A stretch of 10,458 nucleotides of DNA from Nitrosopumilaceae archaeon (GTDB lineage: Archaea > Thermoproteota > Nitrososphaeria > Nitrososphaerales > Nitrosopumilaceae): assembly GCA_013330055.1 (NCBI GenBank), contig DUJB01000008.1:25258-35715 (forward strand). Direction: 5' to 3'. The stretch's first letter is position 1. Each line of letters opens with the position of its first letter. The notes beneath the pieces are model-generated. The model saw only the letters and a list, made by a program, of their open reading frames with translations. It searched no databases and was not told where the DNA came from. The translations under genes and the position numbers were made by a program. Positions 6,905 through 10,458 of this stretch are shown piece by piece.

Positions 6905-7324
6905 TTATTCTCCTAGTAACTTGACAAGAACTCTTTTTGATCTCTTTCCATCGAATTCTCCATAGAATATTTGTTCCCATGGACCAAAATCAAGTCCACC
7001 ATTGGTTATAGCCACCACAACTTCTCTTCCCATGACTTGTCTTTTTAGATGAGCGTCTGCATTGTCTTCTCCTGTCTTATTATGTTCATATTGATCTACT
7101 GGTTCATGTGGTGCTAATTCTTCAAGCCATTTTTCAAAGTCATGATGAAGACCGCTTTCGTTATCGTTGATAAACACACTTGCTGTAATATGCATTGCAT
7201 TTACAAGACAAAGACCCTCCATGATACCACTTTTTTGGACGATCTTTTCAATCTTTGACGTTATGTTTACAAACCCTCTTCTTGATGTAACATGGAATGT
7301 TAGATATTCTGTAAATGATTTCAT
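6905..7324 (-). CDS. yjbQ: YjbQ/UPF0047 family protein
   Basis: This 139-residue protein matches the YjbQ (UPF0047) family, a single-domain trimeric fold. Conserved features are [11 protein letters not shown] (43-53), the acidic Asp62 region, YEHN...EDNADAHLK (79-94) with His81, Asp90 and His92, a glycine at 99, and [10 protein letters not shown] (111-120). The usual family form near the end is G-T-W-Q; here it is G-P-W-E-Q. Members have weak thiamine-phosphate-synthase-like activity when tested, but the physiological role is unsettled, so I call only the family. Two ATGs are possible: 7330 (141 residues) and 7324. I prefer 7324 because a TATA-like CTTTATCA (7347-7354) is centred about 26 bases from it, but the difference is two residues. 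It is convergent with the small cysteine-rich gene. Confidence 0.88.
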   Translation of the reverse strand: MKSFTEYLTFHVTSRRGFVNITSKIEKIVQKSGIMEGLCLVNAMHITASVFINDNESGLHHDFEKWLEELAPHEPVDQYEHNKTGEDNADAHLKRQVMGREVVVAITNGGLDFGPWEQIFYGEFDGKRSKRVLVKLLGE

Positions 7325-7346
7325 TAGCATTCAAACACAGAATTTA

Positions 7347-7354
7347 TGATAAAG
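7347..7354 (-). promoter_or_regulatory. TATA box for yjbQ
   Basis: The minus strand reads CTTTATCA, continuing into more A/T. Its centre is about 26 bases from the second ATG (7324) and 20 from the first (7330), which favours the second as the leaderless start. Confidence 0.4.
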
Positions 7355-7363
7355 ATGTTATGA

Positions 7364-7427
7364 TGCAGGCTCAGAACTCAAGATCCTTCTCATCATATTC
7401 AAAGGGATTTGGTCATCAACGCCTGCA
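7364..7427 (-). ncRNA. Candidate box C/D guide sRNA
   Basis: Read on the minus strand, this 64-base element begins and ends with a perfect 7-bp terminal stem, TGCAGGC (7427-7421) with GCCTGCA (7370-7364). Just inside the stem are a C box TTGATGA (7419-7413; only the first base departs from RUGAUGA) and a perfect D box CTGA (7374-7371), the arrangement that forms a kink-turn. Internally there is a perfect C' box ATGATGA (7396-7390) preceded by a D'-like TTGA (7402-7399). Archaeal box C/D sRNAs bind L7Ae, Nop5 and fibrillarin and guide 2'-O-methylation of rRNA or tRNA. The spacers are 10 and 15 bases rather than the usual 12, and I cannot name a target, so it remains a candidate. It sits between yjbQ and the next divergent gene, with a TATA-like TTTTATCA (7478-7471) upstream. 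Confidence 0.5.
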
Positions 7428-7468
7428 AGTATTAAATTCTCTAGTTCCTAATTGAGTCTTTCAAGAAG

Positions 7469-7502
7469 CTTGATAAAAGGCAAATGACTAAATTTTATCA
7501 AG
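7469..7502 (+). repeat. Perfect 10-bp inverted repeat abutting the start codon
   Basis: CTTGATAAAA (7469-7478) is exactly complementary to TTTTATCAAG (7493-7502) across a 14-base loop, and the right arm ends one base before ATG 7503. The left arm also contains a TATA-like TTGATAAAAG centred 28 bases before the ATG, and on the other strand TTTTATCA faces the candidate sRNA. A regulator dimer bound here could block TATA recognition and the transcription start together. As RNA, a hairpin would form only if transcription began upstream of 7469. Confidence 0.5.
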
Positions 7503-7925
7503 ATGGTTTCAATAGATGCTACATGTTCGCTTGAGAGTTTTAGGAAATTTGTAATCCTTAGTACGTGCAATTCTTTCATTCCTGAAAGCTATTTTGAGGA
7601 TTATGAAGTATTTCCAGAACGTGAAACTGCTCCCGGTCTTATTTATATCGAGGCTGCAGATAAAGTGACTCTGAAGAAAATTCGTGATATGACCTTTGTT
7701 AATGCAAAGGACGTATTAGGTATGATATATTCTTCAAAGAGTGGAAACACCAATCTAAAATGGCGTCAAATTAGACGAAACACGGGCAAGGTTGTTGGTG
7801 AGGCCTCTACAAACACACTTGTAAACCTAACAGAAGCTGGAGTTTTAACTCAAGAATGGGTTCAAAGTTATCTAAGAAAAAAGGCAGGGGAACAACCCAC
7901 TAAGACTAGTGAATTAACAACCTAG
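7503..7925 (+). CDS. Conserved-looking protein of unknown function, 140 residues
   Basis: I do not recognise this protein. It is soluble, with no signal peptide or membrane helix. The N-terminal half mixes strands and short helices, with two cysteines (8 and 22), an acidic segment YFEDYEVFPER (30-40), then GLIYIEAADKVTLKKI. The second half is basic (KWRQIRRNTGKVVG, 86-99) and ends in a helix VNLTEAGVLTQEWVQSYLRKK (107-127) and a loose Thr/Ser-rich tail. The basic stretch might contact nucleic acid, but that is a guess. ATG 7503 follows directly after a perfect inverted repeat holding a TATA-like box, implying a leaderless and possibly regulated transcript. It lies 48 bases before pelA on the same strand, separated by a T-rich tract. 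Confidence 0.75.
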   Translation: MVSIDATCSLESFRKFVILSTCNSFIPESYFEDYEVFPERETAPGLIYIEAADKVTLKKIRDMTFVNAKDVLGMIYSSKSGNTNLKWRQIRRNTGKVVGEASTNTLVNLTEAGVLTQEWVQSYLRKKAGEQPTKTSELTT

Positions 7926-7929
7926 CCCA

Positions 7930-7953
7930 TTTTCTTTTTTATTGCTCTTTTTC
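7930..7953 (+). terminator. T-rich tract, probable terminator
   Basis: Between the unknown gene's stop and pelA, 19 of 24 bases are T, in runs of 4, 6 and 5. Archaeal RNA polymerase stops at oligo-T tracts without needing a hairpin, so this likely ends the upstream transcript. It may also overlap the pelA promoter, as its centre is about 32 bases from ATG 7974. Confidence 0.45.
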
Positions 7954-7973
7954 TAATGTAAAACAAGATTAAA

Positions 7974-9023
7974 ATGATCACAAAAAAGATTGATGAAAAT
8001 TCTGTATCGTTAATACCAGAGGAACCCGACGATCTTTTTGTACTAAGGAGGATCATAAAAAAAGAAGACAAACTTGTTGCTGGTACTACGCGTGCTATTA
8101 GACAAGAAAAAGAGTTTGCTAGACCAGATAGAGGCGAGAGAATCAAAATACGAGTTGTACTAAGTGTAGGAAAAGTTTCAATTGATGATGTTGTTGATAG
8201 ATTAAAAGTTCATGGAATAATAACGGAATCAGATAGTGAATCAGTACAAAAAGGATCACACCATTCATTGACACTTAAGATAGGTGAACCAATTACTTTG
8301 ACCAAAATGAAATGGAATAATCTTGAGAAAAAATTGATTTTTGATAAAAAGGAAAATTTTGGATTTTTGTTAGTAGCAATTGATACTGGTGATTGCGGGA
8401 TAGGTAGACTGAGTGGTACTCATTTGAAGCTAATGCCAAACTTGTACTCTGGCGCAAGTGGAAAGAGATACAAAGCAAAATTTAACATTGAAACATTTTT
8501 TGAAGATGTTCTAGAGGCAATCTCATCTTCTATACGAGAAGGTGATATGATCATAATATTTGGACCTGGTGAAACCAGAAAGAGATTTTGTAATTACCTT
8601 TTGGAAGCACCAATTGGTAAAAAGCACAAAATCCAAGTTATTGAAGGAATTGATTCCGGTGGAGAAGATGGGATTTACACATTTATAAAATCAGAGGCTA
8701 TGAAACAAGCCATAACTAGCAGCAAACTTGCCAAGGTATCACACATAATAGATGAGATAATGTTTCTAGTTAACAAAAAGAGTAATAAATTCACCATGGG
8801 TTTTGCTGAAACTGAAAAGGCAAATGAGGCAGGCGCTGTAGACTCGATTATCTTTTCTGATAAGATTTTTGAAAAGCAAGATGAAGATAAAATCATAGAA
8901 TTTCTAAATCAAGCTGAAAGTAAAGGGGTTGAGATATTTTCCGTCGACGCTACTACAGATGTAGGATTAAGAGTTTCAGCACTTGGTGGAATTGTTTCAC
9001 TTTTACGTTTTGTTCCTAATTAG
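7974..9023 (+). CDS. pelA: Pelota (aDom34) ribosome rescue factor
   Basis: This 349-residue protein has the three eRF1-like domains of Pelota: an N-terminal Sm-like domain (1-127, with LIPEEPDDLFVLRRII and AGTTRAIR), a central domain (about 130-250, with DTGDCGIG, IFGPGETRKRF and IDSGGEDGIYTF) and a C-terminal alpha/beta domain (about 252-348, with GLRVSALGGIVSLLRF). The GGQ peptide-release motif of true termination factors is absent, which separates Pelota from aRF1. With an aEF1A- or ABCE1-type partner it enters the empty or blocked A site of stalled ribosomes and promotes subunit splitting in no-go and non-stop decay; archaeal versions also act in mRNA surveillance. The length is normal and the ATG gives the expected N-terminus. 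The end overlaps the convergent cutA gene by 8 bases. Confidence 0.95.
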   Translation: MITKKIDENSVSLIPEEPDDLFVLRRIIKKEDKLVAGTTRAIRQEKEFARPDRGERIKIRVVLSVGKVSIDDVVDRLKVHGIITESDSESVQKGSHHSLTLKIGEPITLTKMKWNNLEKKLIFDKKENFGFLLVAIDTGDCGIGRLSGTHLKLMPNLYSGASGKRYKAKFNIETFFEDVLEAISSSIREGDMIIIFGPGETRKRFCNYLLEAPIGKKHKIQVIEGIDSGGEDGIYTFIKSEAMKQAITSSKLAKVSHIIDEIMFLVNKKSNKFTMGFAETEKANEAGAVDSIIFSDKIFEKQDEDKIIEFLNQAESKGVEIFSVDATTDVGLRVSALGGIVSLLRFVPN

Positions 9024-9327
9024 TTGAGGTTACAAGCCAGTCCAGATATGGTTTATTTATTGATTTTATTTTGAGTTCAGCAATTTCTGGAACTTTGTAT
9101 GGATGAGATTTTTTTATCTTGTCTTTTAATAGTTTTTTTTTCTTATCTGTAGTTTTAAAAATTGCTAAAAATTCTGTAGTGTTTTCAAACTTGTTCTGCC
9201 ACGTATAAATTGAATTTATTTTCGTAAAATTTACACATGCGACAATCTTTTCTTTAACTGTCATATTTGCAATCTTCAAAATTGATTGCTTATCCGGATA
9301 TGTTGAAATTATTATGACTGCTCCCAT
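9016..9327 (-). CDS. cutA: CutA1 divalent-cation tolerance protein
   Basis: This 103-residue protein carries the CutA1 signatures in order: VIIISTYPDK at the N-terminus, ACVNFTKINSIYTWQNK (30-46), an acidic Glu52 and a KTT, then HPYKVPEIAEL (75-85) and YLDWL near the end. CutA1 forms a very stable homotrimer with a ferredoxin-like fold; bacterial mutants show copper and other divalent-metal sensitivity, though the molecular function is unclear. I chose ATG 9327 because the family's first strand begins three residues later; a TTG at 9366 would add 13 residues and intrude on the divergent protease promoter. A TATA-like CTTTTTAG (9352-9359) is centred about 28 bases from the ATG. The 3' end overlaps the pelA end by 8 bases, so the two transcripts converge head-on. 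Confidence 0.92.
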   Translation of the reverse strand: MGAVIIISTYPDKQSILKIANMTVKEKIVACVNFTKINSIYTWQNKFENTTEFLAIFKTTDKKKKLLKDKIKKSHPYKVPEIAELKIKSINKPYLDWLVTSTN

Positions 9328-9371
9328 AGCAACTGATAAATTTGCCCTGACTAAAAAGAGTATCAATTACT
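9328..9371. promoter_or_regulatory. Compact divergent promoter region of cutA and the M50 protease
   Basis: Only 44 bases separate the two divergent starts. A minus-strand TATA-like CTTTTTAG (9359-9352) serves cutA and a plus-strand ATAAATTT (9336-9343) could serve the protease. The two boxes lie between both starts and their pre-initiation complexes would overlap, so simultaneous firing looks impossible. Confidence 0.4.
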
Positions 9372-10458
9372 TTGGCATTTGATTTTTCTGTGAACAATCC
9401 CATTTTCTATGTGTTGATTATATGGGCCGTGGTTTTTTTAATTGCTAAAGTCTCCAAACTTGATAAACGTGGTTTTGAAATAACACCTTATAGTCTTACA
9501 TACAAAAATCGTAACGTACAACTTGTTCTAACGAAACTTTTAGGTAGAACTGAGAGAGCTACAAAAATATTCTCAAACACAAGTGTTGTAGCGGGATTCA
9601 TAATGATGGGTTTTGCTTTTTGGTTTCTAATCTCCAACATATTCAATTTCTTTGTTAAACCTGAATCTTTTTCCGAAGTAACAGTCCTGATTCCAGGGGT
9701 CACAATTCAAAGTACATCCGCTCTTGTACCGTTTTTGTTGTCTATTCCTATTGTTCTTGTAATACACGAGGGTGCTCATGGGATTGTTGCAACACTAGAA
9801 AAGATAAAGATAAAGACTGGAGGATTTGCTGTATTTATTGCGCTTTTTGCTGGCTTTGTAGAACCTGATGAAGAAGAATTTGCTAAGGCAAAAAAGATTT
9901 CAAAACTTAGAGTGATAGGTGCGGGAGCAACATCAAACGTTATTTTTTCTTTCATAGTAGCTGGTCTCCTTATCTTTAATCCATCTTTTGCATTGTTGAC
10001 ACCAGAACCTATCAGAGGAATGTTTTATGATGAACCATTAGGGGTTCCCATTATTTCTGTGACTGAAGGAACTGGAGCTGCTGCAGCAGGTTTGCTTAAA
10101 GATGACCTAATAACTTCCATTGATGGCATTCCTGTTGTTGAGCCGCAAGATTTTGCAAAGATAAAGCTTGTACCTGGTGAAACAGCAACTGTCACAATAA
10201 TTAGAAACGGTGAAACTTTGCAAATTCCTGTTGTAACCAAGGCGTCACCAGATGATCCAAAAAGAGGCTTACTTGGAATAACAAGGGCTGCGTTTCCATC
10301 ATATCAACCGGTAGTTCCTTATTACATACCATGGAGTCCAGAAGCTTTCACGTTTCTACTTTGGCTTTGGATGCTTTCTTTTTTCATAGGCATCTTCAAT
10401 ATGCTCCCTCTACCCATCCTAGATGGCGGTAAATTCATTCACAGCATAATTGAAAAAA
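9372..10458 (+). CDS. M50 site-2-type membrane metalloprotease, C-terminus beyond window
   Basis: The frame stays open to the window edge, giving 362 codons. It is a polytopic membrane protein with an N-terminal helix (about residues 8-25), further helices near 72-90 and 115-131, and the zinc-binding HEGAH at 132-136 inside a hydrophobic segment (LSIPIVLVIHEGAH). A helix pair follows at 143-150 and 176-195. A PDZ domain occupies about 224-300 (GVPIISVTEGTG..AAGLLKDDLITSIDGIPV), and a last helix leads into NMLPLPILDGGKF, the third zinc-ligand region with Asp351 (the family's LDG motif). Such proteases cut transmembrane segments of substrates, often anti-sigma or regulatory proteins, after a first cleavage outside. 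The substrate is unknown. No ATG is available; TTG 9372 or GTG 9390 are both possible, and TTG keeps an extra six residues (MAFDFS). Confidence 0.9.
   Translation, partial: MAFDFSVNNPIFYVLIIWAVVFLIAKVSKLDKRGFEITPYSLTYKNRNVQLVLTKLLGRTERATKIFSNTSVVAGFIMMGFAFWFLISNIFNFFVKPESFSEVTVLIPGVTIQSTSALVPFLLSIPIVLVIHEGAHGIVATLEKIKIKTGGFAVFIALFAGFVEPDEEEFAKAKKISKLRVIGAGATSNVIFSFIVAGLLIFNPSFALLTPEPIRGMFYDEPLGVPIISVTEGTGAAAAGLLKDDLITSIDGIPVVEPQDFAKIKLVPGETATVTIIRNGETLQIPVVTKASPDDPKRGLLGITRAAFPSYQPVVPYYIPWSPEAFTFLLWLWMLSFFIGIFNMLPLPILDGGKFIHSIIEK

Noticed and set aside
7364..7427. A tRNA gene, because of the 7-bp terminal stem
   Set aside because: The total length is 64 bases, with no T-arm GTTCGA-like sequence and no fitting D or anticodon arms. 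The C/D box reading explains the motifs better.
7922..8146. Minus-strand open frame across the start of pelA
   Set aside because: It is antisense to the Pelota N-terminal domain, ends in a lysine/isoleucine-rich translation of the T-rich tract, and has no independent support.
9328..9366. TTG 9366 as the start of cutA
   Set aside because: The extra 13 residues precede the normal CutA1 N-terminus and would occupy the cutA TATA-like box and most of the divergent promoter region.
9488..10240. Open frames on the minus strand inside the M50 protease gene
   Set aside because: They lie opposite the conserved HEGAH and PDZ-coding regions and look like shadows of that gene.
1..10458. CRISPR arrays, insertion sequences, attachment sites, toxin-antitoxin or defence genes
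   Set aside because: I saw no regularly spaced repeats, transposase or integrase motifs, or tRNA-end duplications in the window.

Overview
The window looks like part of an AT-rich archaeal chromosome, most likely an ammonia-oxidising thaumarchaeon (Nitrososphaerota, Nitrosopumilus-like). The case rests on archaeal-type genes and signals: a Pelota/aDom34 ribosome-rescue factor without a GGQ motif, a tetraether-lipid-synthase-type radical SAM protein, TrmB- and DtxR-family regulators, a large site-2 protease, and AT-rich TATA-like boxes lying about 25-28 bases upstream of start codons, as expected for leaderless archaeal mRNAs. The species assignment is inference; no rRNA is present.

Region 1-3600 looks like the edge of a cell-surface glycan gene cluster. 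It holds the N-terminal part of a Rossmann-fold nucleotide-sugar-dehydrogenase-like protein (minus), a small two-helix membrane protein of unknown function (plus), a family 2 glycosyltransferase (plus) and a stand-alone asparagine-synthetase domain without its glutaminase half (minus). It is gene-sparse, with a 431-base gap (360-790) containing only a doubtful, stop-interrupted small frame.

Region 3669-7330 has a conserved core feel. The tes-like lipid synthase (minus) is divergent from a TrmB regulator (plus), which is followed after 11 bases by a DtxR-type metalloregulator, probably as one operon. Between that operon and the convergent yjbQ gene lies a 51-residue cysteine-rich protein with its own TATA-like box.

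Region 7331-7502 is a compact regulatory/RNA interval. On the minus strand it contains a candidate box C/D guide RNA (terminal stem plus C, D', C' and D boxes). A perfect 10-bp inverted repeat ends exactly at the ATG of the next gene.

Region 7503-10458 carries an unrecognised 140-residue protein, pelA, cutA (convergent, overlapping pelA by 8 bases) and an M50 site-2 protease that runs off the right end. The cutA and protease genes diverge from only 44 bases. I see no CRISPR array, transposase, tRNA or rRNA. The most original signals are the candidate C/D sRNA, the start-abutting inverted repeat, and the apparent non-AUG start of the DtxR gene. I do not see a convincing new multi-gene defence or mobile system.
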